DNA of 64,000 nt from Agriotes lineatus (taxonomy: Eukaryota > Arthropoda > Insecta > Coleoptera > Elateridae), in contig CALNHX010007525.1 of NCBI GenBank assembly GCA_940337035.1, forward strand, positions 1 through 64,000. Direction: 5' to 3'. The translations under genes were made by a program, and so were the position numbers. Shown piece by piece: positions 47,238 to 58,738 of this stretch. Below the pieces are notes generated by a model. It saw only the letters and a program-made list of their open reading frames with translations. It made no database searches and had not been told where the DNA came from. Each line of letters starts with the position of its first letter. Position 1 is the stretch's first letter.

Positions 47238-47420
47238 TCTGCATACAGAGCTAAATTGTGAACTTTAAACCATCTCAGTATATCTTCATCTTCTGTTAGT
47301 CCTGAGTATAACAAGCTATAATTTCACCTGGTTTCACTTAGCCGCAAAATATCTATATTGTACCTTTTCATTTCACTTATAATTTGTTGCAGTTTTCCTG
47401 CCTGATAAAAGGTTCTTATA

Positions 47421-47959
47421 CAGGGTGTTTTAGGAGGAAAGGGAAATCACAAGTAAAATAGTTCATATAAACATGTATCTAATTCTCAACGGTTAGTGAA
47501 ATATTCAAGTTGCTAAGGTGATTATTAAATGATTTGCCAACACTTTTAGAGGATGTTCCATTGAACATTCGGTATGATATGCTTTACCAACATGACGGAG
47601 CTCGACCTCATTGTGCTAATGACGTGTCAGAATTCCTGAATCAAACATTCCCAAATCGATGGATCGGCCGTGGTGGTCCGATTCATTAGCCAGCAAGATC
47701 CCCGGACTTTAATCCGCTGGATTATTGCTTATCGGGATGGATGAAAGGCGAGGTGTACAAGGTAAAAGTGGATCCACGGGAAGCATTGATGGATCGAATC
47801 TTCGTAATTATAAAAATTAGCAGTTTGTGTAGCATTTTTTGAACAGATTTTAATCCATAACTATGCAAAATTGGATACATGTTTATATGAACATTTGAAC
47901 TTGTGATGACCCAAACTATAGCCCCCTTAAATATTTCCCTTTCCTCCTGAAACACCCTG
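47421..47959 (+). mobile_element. Short Tc1/mariner-superfamily element, partial transposase
   Basis: The ends are CAGGGTGTTTTAGGAGGAAA and its inverse with one change over 27 bp, next to TA on both sides (47419-47420 and 47960-47961). It is 539 bp long, so non-autonomous by internal deletion. It lies within the endonuclease frame of a LINE. Confidence 0.9.
47535..47815 (+). pseudogene. Transposase C-terminal catalytic fragment
   Basis: The plus frame reads LLEDVPLNIRYDMLYQHDGA, then RPHCANDVSEFLNQTFPNRW, then IGRGGPIH. A stop (TAG for Trp) is followed by PARSPDFNPLDYCLSGWMKG and EVYKVKVDPREALMDRI. The QHDGA--H box holds the second catalytic Asp and the PDFNPLD box the third acidic residue. 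This belongs to the insect mariner-like group with RWIGRGGPI--PARSPDL-PLD. The N-terminal half is deleted. Confidence 0.85.
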
Positions 47960-48164
47960 TATTCCATTGTCCTATTTTATTTACTTGCTCTTTTAATTTG
48001 TTTGTTTTTATTTGATTTTTTCCTGTTTACATGATTCTCATTCCATTTCATTGCCGATTTCGTCATCATTCCTCGCTCTACATTGTTCTTTACTAGTTTT
48101 TTAGACTTTGGCCTTTTATTTTTATCAGACTCCCTCCTTCTTTTTCCGACCATTCAGGAGAAAT

Positions 48165-49685
48165 CAAATGTTTAGTATTAAATATAGTGGAAATCAGATT
48201 TCACTTTATAATGTGTTCTACACAGTGTAATAAATTCAAACTATTTACGATTTCGCTCTATCAAAGCTGTCAGCTAAACAGTTTTATATTGTTTTATGAG
48301 AACAGTCACAAATTTCCCCCAATAGTTCTTTAATAACACAATTTATACAGCGTTCTCCTGAACTACAAACGCTAGATGGTAGATATCAACCCCGATCTGC
48401 TAATTTACGACGTCAGCGTCTCGACAAAGCGTAATCAGTATTTGCATAAGAACCATATCGGCCTATTTGCACTTTTGCATAACAAAGACAATAAAACGCA
48501 TGTAAGGCACCGTAAAGATCGCGACTGCGATATTCTGGCGAATTAATCCCGGATTGTTTCGTATATTGCGAATGATTACAGAAGTGGTACGCGAGGCACG
48601 CAATCCTGGCTTTAATCAAACACCGTCATTTCGCTATTAAAATGGCTACGAATTACTCCGGGCAACGTTTTGGCCATTTCGCCACTTTATCGATAAACAT
48701 GAGGCTCGAGGTTTGTTGCCCTATGGCTAGCCCGCTTTTTCTTACGGTTTATAACCGCGTCACTTAGGTGAACTTTTAACGTTATGAAATATTTATGAGT
48801 GGCAGATATTACAAGCCCTATTCGTATCAGTGTACGAGTTATGACGGACATTTTTTAAATACACAAGATCTTATCGACGTCACAGTCGTAGGAATGCTTA
48901 CAATAATTTTTTACTGCTACTAAACGCCGGTTTTAAAATTATCAACATGCAAGGTTTTTTCCAAACGAATTGTAATTATGGCGCTGATTGCGCAGTAAGT
49001 TATTATTGATCATATGGCATTTTATAATGAAACTGAAAATGTGTGCATGGAAACTAGAATGGATTGCTTCAAATATCAGAAATAAAAAGGATTCACAACA
49101 GCACTGGTTGACACTGGTTACAAGTGGTTCCTTTTCATTTCAAAGATACTGTTCAACCTTGTTAAATATTAGTTAAACTTTATTGCAAAACGTTGACGCA
49201 ATTCGTTTGGTCATCAGCTCAAGAATGTGCTCCATCGCAAGGCAAGCATTATGGGGCACAACGCTCTAGGACACGATAACGTTACACAACACTATTCAGC
49301 AAAATCCGTCTACGTACAAACGTAAGAACGAACTGCAGATTTTTGCTAAATATTTACTCTGTGTTTAATTTTAGCAATCAAGTCACAAACTATTACTAAG
49401 TTAGCAGGAGATAGCTTTCCAAACAATAATTATTTGGTCTTTGAGGCTGGAGATCGTCGATCTCGGTTATCAACATTTACTATGAAAAGTCACTGATACT
49501 TGGAATCCAAAGCAGCTACTAATAATAATATCAGAAACTGCAGTGGCTTAACCAATATTTTTTAAATGCTACCATAAGAAAAAAATCAGTAGATTACAAT
49601 AACATAGGGGTGCAGTTGCCCTTCTTCCAATAATCTACATACATACGTACAGAACCCCGAGCCTTTCTACTATCGAGGTTGTAAG
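48165..49685. other. No recognisable gene
   Basis: AT-rich with a slightly GC-richer part at 48360-48730. Frames are all under 70 codons and none shows a family motif. Confidence 0.55.
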
Positions 49686-49689
49686 GCTT

Positions 49690-50230
49690 GACGTCCGTCG
49701 GTTGTTTTATGTTATTTCCTCCCTTGAAACTTTTTAACACCACTTTTTTCACACCTTTCGCTGTTGCACTTGTTCTCTGGCTGTATTCTATTCTCTGTCT
49801 CTCTCATTCGCTGAATTTTTTACCCCTTCTATCCACGTCTTCTTTAGCCTACTGCTTTTGTTTATTTCTTCGAAGGCTGCTTCTCTCATTCTGTGTACAT
49901 GTCCCAGCCATCCCAGTTGCCTTGCTTGAACTACTCACGCTGCCTTAACATCCAATAGTTCTATACCATGGCGTGTTCCCAACTCTGTTCTGTCTTGTTT
50001 TTTCTTTTATTTTTTGCTAGTTTTCTTTATCCACAATCATCCATTATTCACTGCCGTAAAGTAGGCACAAGTATACCATTTTTTCACCACTATACTTCCA
50101 TACTACACACCATGGAAAAGTGTTTTTTTCGCGTTAAAGGTTGTTCCTACATCCGTTATTCGCTCATTTAATCATCTATTTTCCGACCACCTCTCATATA
50201 TGAACACCGTTTTACAGTTCAGTTCTTATA
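49690..50230 (-). pseudogene. RTE-like LINE, C-terminal domain scrap
   Basis: On the minus strand, after several shifts: LWIKKT near 50030, a segment of the FLR-V-GISKRDR type that is mostly lost, then ARQLGWLGHVHRMREAAFEE at about 49935-49880 and LKKTWIEGV. The W-GHV-RM box is the marker of this domain. There is no RT upstream on this strand. Confidence 0.6.
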
Positions 50231-50725
50231 TATCAGTTTTTCTTGCTTTGTTTTGAAGACATGCCTAACCAATAACTGTTTAATTAAATGACCTGAAATG
50301 AATTGTAAATATATACTGTTTGATACTTTCGAATTATTCTTCTTAACATAGAATTTCGGTTTATACCGCATAGTATTTGTAGATGAACACCCAGCAGTCT
50401 CTGGCTTAATGTGCCTTGCATCTTGTGAACTCGAGCAAAAACCCGCGCGATGGCCATGCTCTTTGATGGCTCGTGTTGCTTAAGTATCTTGAGAATGAGG
50501 ATACTTAAGGCAGATTTGGCCTTTTTGCAGCTTGAATCATCAGAGTGAAAGTTGCACTAAGAACTGAAGGTCGGTGTGGAGCTATTTATAGTCCTCTGTG
50601 CCAGGCACGCGGAGTGGCGTAACGCTGATGGGTCCTTCGAGTTCAACGTAATCCGTTGGGCGTGGCCGTATGACGCACGGTGGTTGTAATGCTTTAAATA
50701 AATGAAAATAAAAATTCAAACAAGG
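50231..50725. other. No recognisable gene
   Basis: 50390-50690 is GC-richer and contains the inverted repeat GCTTAAGTATC / GATACTTAAGGC (50477-50509) and a TATTTATAG run. It could be the end of an unrecognised element that abuts the LINE starting at about 50730. Confidence 0.4.
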
Positions 50726-51156
50726 CCCTAGGGAACGTAATTAAAAAACTTACAAATCGAAATGATAATAACAGGGAAATAAATAAAATTAAAGTGGATA
50801 ATAAAATAATTACAAATAAGAATAATATATCAAATCAATTCAATAAATTTTTCTTTGAAATCGGATCAAAAATGGCTAAATCTATAGTTAATACAAATCC
50901 CAGGACAGTCAAAACAAATATATAAATATTCACTCAATATACTGGTACCCGACTGATCCAACTGAAATATCTCGATATATAAGTGAATTAAAAAAGTGTA
51001 AATCGCCTGGCATTGCTTTCAAAACTCTTAAAATAACCTTAGACTATATAAAAACCCGCTCACATTTATTAGAAATAAAATTTTAGCAACTGGACATTTT
51101 CCGTCTGCATTTAAAGAGGCGTAGTAAAACCTTTAATCAAAAAAGATGATAGACTT

Positions 51157-51491
51157 AAGATAATCTCTGCAGCTTCTTTGTGGCGTGATATAATTAATTT
51201 CTTATTTGGGTATTTCGCCACCCTGAAAATTAAAAATATTAAATAACGAACGTTTTGAGGGACAATCTGCCCTCGTTATCAACGATTATCAATTAAAAAA
51301 GAACAAGAAACTTTTGCTTGACACTGACAATTCATTGGAGGTTGGTCGTTTTTCAATCCCGGTGAAAAAGCTAAGTTTTTTGTTCTTTTTTAATTGTTAA
51401 TCGTTGATAACGAGGGCAGATTGTCCCTCGAAACGTTCATTATTTAATATTTTTCATTTTCAGAGTGGCGAAATGCCCAAATAAGAAATGA
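51157..51491. mobile_element. Foldback element with 11-bp target duplication and hammerhead-like arms
   Basis: ATGATAGACTT flanks it on both sides (51146-51156 and 51492-51502), and removing it restores KKDDRL-DIANF in the LINE. It consists of two inverted arms of about 118 bp (about 51196-51313 and 51372-51488, ~90 percent identical) around a ~60-bp centre, plus ~40 extra bases on the left only. Each arm holds a strong stem GAGGG...CCCTC preceded by TTGATAA and, in the right arm, followed by AAACG. That order resembles a hammerhead core. Inverted terminal units plus a one-sided extension and a variable target duplication are features of Penelope-like elements; the assignment is inference. 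Confidence 0.75.
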
Positions 51492-52068
51492 ATGATAGAC
51501 TTGACATTGCAAATTTTCGAACGATGTTCCTGATATCAAATCTAGTTAAAGTGGTAGAAAAAATAATCCAAAACCGTATAATGCCGTACCTTAGCAAATA
51601 CAATTTGATATCGGATAAACAATTGTTCACCTAACAAACAATATTTATAAAAATTTCGATAAAAATAAACAGATACTATGTGTTTTCATGGATTTGGCCA
51701 AAGCCTTTGATACCATTGATAATGCAGAGCTAATAGAGACGGTCGAGGATCTTGGTTTTCGCAGTGTAGCCTCAAATCTAATCGGAAATTATTTAAAGAA
51801 CAGAGTTCAATAAATTTCAAAACAACTAAATATAGTATACACTTTACTTGTGCATCAAATAAGACACAAACGTTTGAAGATTTAATTATTACTAATAATC
51901 AGAATCAGCCATACAATATACAAGCAATCAAAGGCATAAAATATTTAAGCATTCCTATTGACCAACATCTTAAATGGGATATCCACGTAAATAATGTAAT
52001 AAAAAAATTAAGATCAGTTCTATTAAAATTTAAACATCTGAGGTCTGTACTGGAACTGAAACTAGTAA

Positions 52069-52440
52069 TTTATTATACAAGACGATAAAGTTAAATTTTA
52101 TCCACGAAGGAATCGTTTAACGTCGAGGCGAAGTCGAGACGTTAATGATTCAAGAGTGGATAGAAATAACTTTATCGTCGTGTATAATACAAAATTTTTG
52201 TCTATAGCAAGAACTTTAACAATTACAAAATAAAATGCGGAAAGTCAATCACATTTTAAAATCTCAGTAGCTAGATTGGGTTCCTAGGATAATACGAATA
52301 AAAATTAAAAAATGCAAGTACTTTATCTACTCTTGATGTTAAAGTGCTACTTTATCTACTCTAATATTACTTTATCCACCCTTGAGGTTAAAGTGCTACT
52401 TGATCTACTACTTTGAGTTGATAAAGTAGCACTTTAACAT
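52069..52440. repeat. Compound palindrome and short repeats inside LINE
   Basis: An imperfect palindrome at 52069-52192 (arms ~60 bp; outer ends TTATTATACAAGACGATAAAG against CTTTATCGTCGTGTATAATA) is followed by a cluster at 52318-52440. There ACTTTATCTACTCTTGATGT-like units recur three times and a fourth occurs inverted (GATAAAGTAGCACTTTAACA). The cluster interrupts the LINE C-terminal domain between LRSVLEL and VDSHLCY, so it is a later insertion. Exact edges were not found. Confidence 0.65.
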
Positions 52441-53127
52441 CTGCTATAGAAAAAAAAATTATCACTCGTTAGTCGATTCTCACTTATGCTATAGAATAGT
52501 TGGTTGGGGTGGCATATTAAAGCATAACCTAAAAGGTCTAGAAATAATTCAAAAATATTTTGTCAAAATTATCTTTGGCAAAGACCGGCTATATCCGAGT
52601 GAATTGTTATATAAAGAAAGCCAGTTGTTTGACCCAAGACAACTATTTTGTTATATGATGCTTTGCTTGCAATATAAAAATAAAAACGATTTAACAGACA
52701 TGACATAACTCATGATTGTCATCCCAGGTACAAATGTCATACTGAAATTACAGTAGAAAAAGCTGATAAAACTATTGGCCAACAATCTTATAGCTATATT
52801 GCACCTCGAATATACTCGGCACTACCGAAAGATATTAAAAAAGTCAAAATATTTTCAAATTTAAGAAAAACATCAAATCTTGGGTCCAGAAGATTCCTAG
52901 ATATAGCATTCATAATTTAATAGTTAAAACAATTTATTACTGTCTTAGCGAATTGCATAGTGTTGAGAAATGTACTTCCCTACGTCTTCATATATTCCAA
53001 TAACCCACGCGTAAGTTTTACTTCCGTGGGCTAAGTTTCTTCATCATTGATTTCTGAAGGTTCTAGTCATCTTAGATTGTTGTGTAGTATACAAATGTAT
53101 ACCCTTCAGAAATAAATTATTATTATT

Positions 53128-53309
53128 CGTTTGTGTCGAATTTTCAAATCGTCAATATAAAGCTTTCCCGTACTTCGCGGTGTCGCATTGAGTCTTCCTC
53201 AACCTAGCATTTGGAAGATGGCTGCTTTGCAACGTCGATGGAGTTAGATACATTTTATTGATTATTCAATATAAATCCTGAAAACGCCCCAGCGCCCGTT
53301 TCTATAATC
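53128..53309 (+). repeat. Dispersed repeat, ~180 bp, left copy (partner 59140-59320)
   Basis: It shares with the partner, in the same orientation, GTTTGTGTC-AATTT, TACTTCGCGGT-TCGCA, AAGATGGC-GCT-TGCAACGTC and AGTATAAATCCTGAAA (left copy AATATAAATCCTGAAA). About 75-80 percent identical. The copies lie just outside the two ends of the RTE-like LINE at 53320-59040. Non-coding; family unknown. Confidence 0.75.
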
Positions 53310-55082
53310 TCTGTCTAAGCAGCATTTTCTGTCCACATTCTGACATACGCCTCGCCTGTTTCTTCCCATTTGCTCCTATCCGGAGCTAATGTTATCCAGT
53401 TTTTCCCCACGACTTTCACGATCTTATCAGTTCACCTCGCAATTGGTCTACCCACACTCCTTATTCCTTCCCATGGCCACCATTCCGTTGTTATGCTTGT
53501 CCATCTTTCGTGTTCCATTCGGGTTACGTGTCCTGCCCATCTCCATTTTCCTCTAGTAACAATGCTAACTATTTCTTCCATTTTTGTTATTTGCCTTATC
53601 CATTGTAGTGTTTTCCTGTCTCGTAGGGTGAAACCTAGAATCGCTCTTTCTATATGATGATGTGTAATGCTAAACCTCTTGATTGTTTTAACTGTGAAGT
53701 GCTATGTTTCCGTTCCATATATTAATACTGGGAAGACGTACTGTTGTAATCTTTAACTTTTACTTTGGTGGTTAGGTTTCTGTTTTTGCTTAGTAAGATA
53801 TGTTTCAGCTTGCCGAAAGTCGACCATGCAAGTCTTAGTCCCCTTTGGATGTCTGCAGTATGTAATTCTTTGTTAATTTTTATTGTTTGTCCTAGATCCT
53901 CCTGTGTTTGGGGCCATTTTCCTTCGTAACACTTTAAAACTTGTATTTTATTTTTCTATTGTTCTTTCTATCATTTCATCGTTAAATTTTAGTACGTCTT
54001 GTTGTATTTTCTTGCGTATAATCTTATTTAATTCTGTACATTCTACTATAGGTGCCTCTTTTTCTTTTACTTGCCATTTCAACTCTTGTATTACTTAAGT
54101 CCTTCGTTTCACTTGTGATTTTGGATTTTGTGTTATTGTTTGTATTGTATGTTTTTGTTATTTTGACTCCGGTTTCCACTACTGCCTTTGTTAGTTTTCT
54201 ATTGATATTCTCTAGTCTATCGAAACTTTTGATGTTGGTATGCCATAGTTTCCTATCCATGGTTTTTTCATATTCTCCCTTTTGTTCTTTTATGACGTTG
54301 TTGTCTATTTTCCTTCTATTCTTTGGAATAAGTTAACTTCTCTCTGTTTTGGTATTTAGTTGTATATTTGATCACTTCCCGTGGGAAAGCGATTACCCAC
54401 AGACACGCCAGTTATTATTTGCTTGTATGGCGTTATAATAAAGTCTATTTCATTCTTCCTTGTTTTGTTTAGACCAATCCAGGTCCACTTTCTAGATTTA
54501 TTCTTTTTGAATAAGGTGTTCATGATATGTAATCTCTGGCTTTCCGCGTACTGTACTAATCTATGGCCCGTATCATTTCTTGAGCCTATCCCAAAATTAC
54601 CAATTGATTTCTTCCCACCTTTGCATTCAAATCACCCATTATGATATAATGGTGTATTTTATTTTCTTCAATTTCTCTCGTTATATCTTCATAAAATTGG
54701 TCGACTGCTGTATCCTCGTGTTTCGAGGTGGGTACATATACTTGTTTTATCTTCAATGAATACCTTTCGGATATTTTGACTATTATGTGCTACCCTGGGT
54801 CATATACTTTTCATTGTTTTAATTTTGTCTTTTATTTCTTTATGTAGTAGAAATCCTACTCCGGCAAAGTTAGTATTATTTTCTGTTATGCTTTCTGAGT
54901 GGTAGAGAAGATTTCCAGATAGAAGAGTAGTACATACTTCGTCGTTTCATCTGATCTCACATTAGGGTTATGATATTCCATTTCGTATTTCTTGTTTCTT
55001 TTTCTAATTCTAGCAGTCTTTCGTTCGACATAAGTGTTTGGGCAAAGTATGTAGCGATAACTAGTTTCTTTAAGTTCGAAGC

Positions 55083-55185
55083 CGGACAACTCGGCGCCGC
55101 CATCTCGGCGCGGGGCCAGCTCGGCGCGAAGCCATCTCGGCGCCAGCCAACTCGGCGCGAGGCCATCTCGGCGCCGAATTCAAAT
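55083..55185 (+). repeat. MULE left subterminal array (CTCGGCGC monomers)
   Basis: Six to seven copies of a short monomer with core CTCGGCGC, separated by CGCCAT, GGGGCCAG, GAAGCCAT and similar. Mirrored at 58590-58738. Confidence 0.88.
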
Positions 55186-56689
55186 TTGCAAACTACATTG
55201 TGCACTACGTAAAAAAATTATTATCAAAAATGAATAAATAAAGTGATCGCCAAAAAATATTGAGAATTTCTTGGAAAAACAAACACTGACGACCAGAGGC
55301 GGTTGCAAAGTGATTACAAATGAGCCAAACAAAAGTTGTCACATGACTTCCGTTATCAGTAAAATTTTAGGTTTTTTTTTAAATAACTACGAAGCATGCA
55401 TTTACTAGTCAAGATAGAGACAAATCCTACGAAAAAAAAATTTCTGGCCTTGAGATTGTTCAGTCAGCTAAAACTACCACACAATAAAAAATCTCATTGA
55501 AATCTTGCTTAAATTCCGAAAAATAGCACTTTTTGGATTTACACAATTTTGAAAAACGCCATTTTCTAAGTAAAGTGGTTTTTATATGACAAATATTTCT
55601 TTAATGTTTATTTTCCAAATCAAAACATTTTGTTTTTAACATTTCTTTATTATGAAATAAAAAACCTTTTTGAAAAATGTTTGTTTTTCCAGAGCCGTCT
55701 TTGTTAAAAGTAAAATTCTTTGATATGCGACCTAAACATAAAAGATAATGTGAGAGATCAAAGTTGGCAGAGGATTTTGAAATTTGGTGTAGGAACCTAG
55801 ATGTTGATTCTAAACAACTTCTCTTAATAACTTTTTGTTCTATTTGCTACATAAAAGACACGGTACTCTACAGTAATAGTTATTTACCTAACAAGTTCGT
55901 AATTTTCCCGAATGAACACTTTGTTCTTCCCGAAGGAGTTAGGTACAATGTTTTTTGTAACGAATAACTGAAAATATTTAAAAAAATTAAAATAGTTGTT
56001 TATGTACCTAGAGCGAGGTCCGAAAAAACTCGAACGAACGCCTAATGCATTTTTCGCTCGTGTTGCATACAAAATTTTTCCTACTACTGTAAAATTTTCG
56101 AGAATAGGTTTAAACTGGTGTTTTTGCCATTTCTAAAATTTCCAGCGACGTGCAAATTATTACATCAGAATTGGAATTTTATCGCCCATTTCTTATTTTT
56201 CTTGACACTTAAACACCGACAATACACAAAATAAAGCACAAGTAACTTTAAATCGCGAAAAAAGATTTAAATCAAATTCACAGTGACAGCTGTCAACTTT
56301 GACGTTTTCAAATAGCTGACCACTAGCTGACTTAGGTATATAATCATGAAAGCTTATATAAAATTTATGTATGTTGCTATGTATTACGATTCACGATTAT
56401 ATACTTACGTATGACGGCTGCCGGGATGAACTGATTCAAAACAATCATTTTTTGACGTACGTCAACAAGGCGGAAAGCTTGATTTTAGAAGCAGTCGTAG
56501 GAAAAATTATTATTTAGTGTTTTACTAATTTACTGAGTTGACAGCACAAATCACTAAACTTTTATACCTATCCTACGCACCTGTTAGTTTTTGTCGACAT
56601 TTACAGCGCCTCTGGTGTTTGCAGGCGCAATTAAACCAACGACGGCAATCCTCTATATAATAAAGGAGAACGATCCAGACGTGTGTGTC

Positions 56690-57165
56690 CCGAGGGCCCC
56701 CTTGGAGAGGGGCAGAACCCCGAGGGCACCCTTAGAGATGGGCGGAGCCCCGAGGGCCGCCTTGGAGAGGGGCGAAGCCCTAGGGCCCCCTTGGAGAGGG
56801 GCGGAGCCCCGAGGGCCCCCTTGGAGAGGAGCGGGGCCCTGACGGACCCCTTGGAGAGGGGCGGAGCCTCAACGGCCCGCTTGAAAATAGGCTGAGCCCC
56901 GAGAGCCCCCTTGGAGAGGGGCGAAGCCCTGAAGGTCCCCTTAGAGATTGGCGGAGCCCCGAGGGCCGCTTTGGAGAGGAGCGAAGCCCCTAGTGCCGCC
57001 TTGAAGAGGAGCAGATTCCCGAGGGGTCCCTTGGAGAAGAGCGGACCCCTGAAGGATCCCTTGGAGAGGGGCGGAGCCCCGAGGGCCGCTTGGAGAGGGG
57101 CGAAGCTCCAAGGGCCCCTTTGAAGATGGGCAGAACCCCAAGAGCCCCCTTGGAGATGGGCCAAC
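56690..57165. repeat. GC-rich minisatellite, 30-bp period, about 16 copies
   Basis: The unit is CCGAGGGCC-CCTTGGAGAG followed by GGGCGGAGCC. Because 30 is a multiple of three, long frames stay open on both strands, including a 236-codon minus-strand frame (56631-57341) with 10-residue Gly/Pro/Leu-rich repeats. I regard that frame as a product of the repeat. It lies inside the MULE in an otherwise AT-rich interior. Confidence 0.9.
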
Positions 57166-57530
57166 GTAATAGGTCTAAAAATGGTGGTAAATTGAATAGA
57201 ATAGACCGCGCAATAGCGCGCGCAGCCCCGTTTGTTATAAAAATTTACAAAAAACACAATTTTCCTAGTTTTTGTTGAAAAGTAAAAAACACCGCAGTGC
57301 GGGAAATGGGCAATGACCGGGAATATGAATTTTGAAGTCATGAGTACAAAAAATAGTTTTTTTGAAAACTTTCAAGGCATACTTGAGTTTTCAAAACTGA
57401 AATGCTGTTAGAAATTCTCCTTTAACCAAGTAGGGCTGAACCCCAACAAATGAAAATTTAGATCGAGAATTTTTTACCTTTTACAAGAGTCGTTCCACCT
57501 ATCCGGGGACACACTGTATATACAGGGTGA

Positions 57531-58080
57531 TTTTTAAGTTGATTCTTTTCTTTTGCCAGGATATAAAGCTAAAAAAAGTAAGCCATTTACCACTTTTGCG
57601 AAATATTAAAACTAACGGAGGTACAAGGTGTTAAAGTTTCAAAGTATGAACTAAAATTGCTTAACGAAAATTAAACTAAACTTAATCTAACTTAAATGAT
57701 CAAAATTATCAGCATTCGCTTCTACACACACATTCCGCGTATAAGAGCGATGCGGCAGCGGCATTTTGACGACACTCCCAGTAAATAATAAGCATATTCA
57801 CTCATTCATTATTTTCATAAACATGAGCCATTATTGCAGCTATAACATTAAGAAAATTACAATGGAAAACTAGTTGACAGATCATTGCTTGACAACAGAG
57901 ATAAACAAAAATAAAATTGCCCAGCCGCCTTTGCGCCAAAGTTTAGTTTTTAATTTGAAACTTTAACACCCTGTACCTCTTTTAGTTTTGATATTTCGGA
58001 AAAGTGGTAAATAAAAAAAATACTTATTTTTTTAGCTTTATTTCCTGGTAAACGGAAAGAATCAACTTAAAAAAATATTG
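57531..58080. mobile_element. Inverted-repeat element nested in the MULE
   Basis: Arms 57531-57665 and about 57935-58080 are inverted copies. They share TTTTTAAGTTGATTCTTT, CCAGGA-ATAAAGCTAAAAAA, ATTTACCACTTTT-CG and GGTACA-GGTGTTAAAGTTTC. The left end starts TACAGGGTGA as many Tc1/mariner MITEs do; the right end is eroded beyond the arm. No coding capacity. Confidence 0.6.
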
Positions 58081-58589
58081 GTAATGTTTACATTTCACTT
58101 TATACAGGATGACAGCTTGTCCGAAAACCTATTTAGCCCGTATTAGATATATTGAGTGATTTTTACTTAGTTAAAAATGGCGTTTTTCGAAGTTGTGTAA
58201 ATCCAAGAAGTACAATTTTTCGGAAATTAAGCAAGATTTCCATACGATTTTTATTATGTGTTAGTTTTAGCTAACTCAACAATGTCAAGGCCAGAAAACA
58301 ACTTTGTTTCGTAAATGTTATCCCTATCTTGGGTAGTAAATGCATTTTTCGAAATTATTTTTAAAAAATGTTGAATTTTACTGATAACGGAAGTCACGTG
58401 CCAACTTTTGTTTGGCCCATTTGTAATCACCTTGCAATTACCTCTGGTCGTTAGTGTTTGATTTTCCAAGAAATTCTAAATATTTTTTTTTCATTTGATG
58501 CCAGCTTTTTGGCGATCACTTTATATATTATTTGTTTATAATAATTTTTTTACGTAGTGCACACTGTAGTTTGTTAATTTAAATTTGGC

Positions 58590-58738
58590 GCCGAGATGGC
58601 CTCGCGCCGAGTTGGCTGGCGTCGAGATGGCTCCGCGCCGTGTTGTCCCGGCGCCGAGCTGGCCCCGCGCCGAGCTGGCCCCGCGCCGAGATGGCGGCGC
58701 CGAAGTGGCGGCGCCGAGATGGCGGCGCCGAGTTGTCC
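58590..58738 (-). repeat. MULE right subterminal array
   Basis: Inverted counterpart of 55083-55185, about nine GCGCCGAG-type monomers; the last block has GGCGGCGCCGAGATGGCGGC, nearest the right end. Confidence 0.88.

Larger units (their letters stand above)
47238..47980 (-). pseudogene. RTE-like LINE endonuclease start, split by a mariner element
   Basis: On the minus strand the hallmark start of the RTE-type endonuclease is present: KIGQWNIRTFYQAGKLQQII, EMKRYNIDILRLSETR, then TGA where the family has Trp of ETRW, then LLYSGLTEDED. The K-IG-WN-RT part lies at 47980-47962 and the rest at 47418-47240. The 539-bp mariner-type element between them sits inside the IRT codons, and removing it with one TA restores GQWNIRT exactly. 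Downstream sequence decays quickly. Confidence 0.78.
50730..53127 (+). pseudogene. LINE (CR1/Jockey-type) RT remnant with two insertions
   Basis: Plus strand: NQFNKFFFEIGSKMAK (50835), VVKPLIKKDDRL (51120-51156), then after a foldback insertion DIANFRTMFLISNLVKVVEK, VFMDLAKAFDTIDNAELIET (first catalytic Asp), LIGNYLKNRVQ. The YADD core is missing. It resumes IKGIKYLSIPIDQHLKWDIH (51932-51990) and LRSVLEL, then a second inserted structure (52069-52440), then VDSHLCYRIVGWGG, and IAPRIYSALPKDIKK (52798-52840). The 3' end is an ATT-rich tail (53113-53127). Broken in many places. Confidence 0.8.

Noticed and set aside
56631..57341. 236-codon minus-strand Gly/Pro/Leu-rich frame as a collagen-like or cuticle protein
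   Set aside because: It is the translation of a 30-bp GC-rich array; plus-strand frames are open over the same repeat, and it lies within a transposon.
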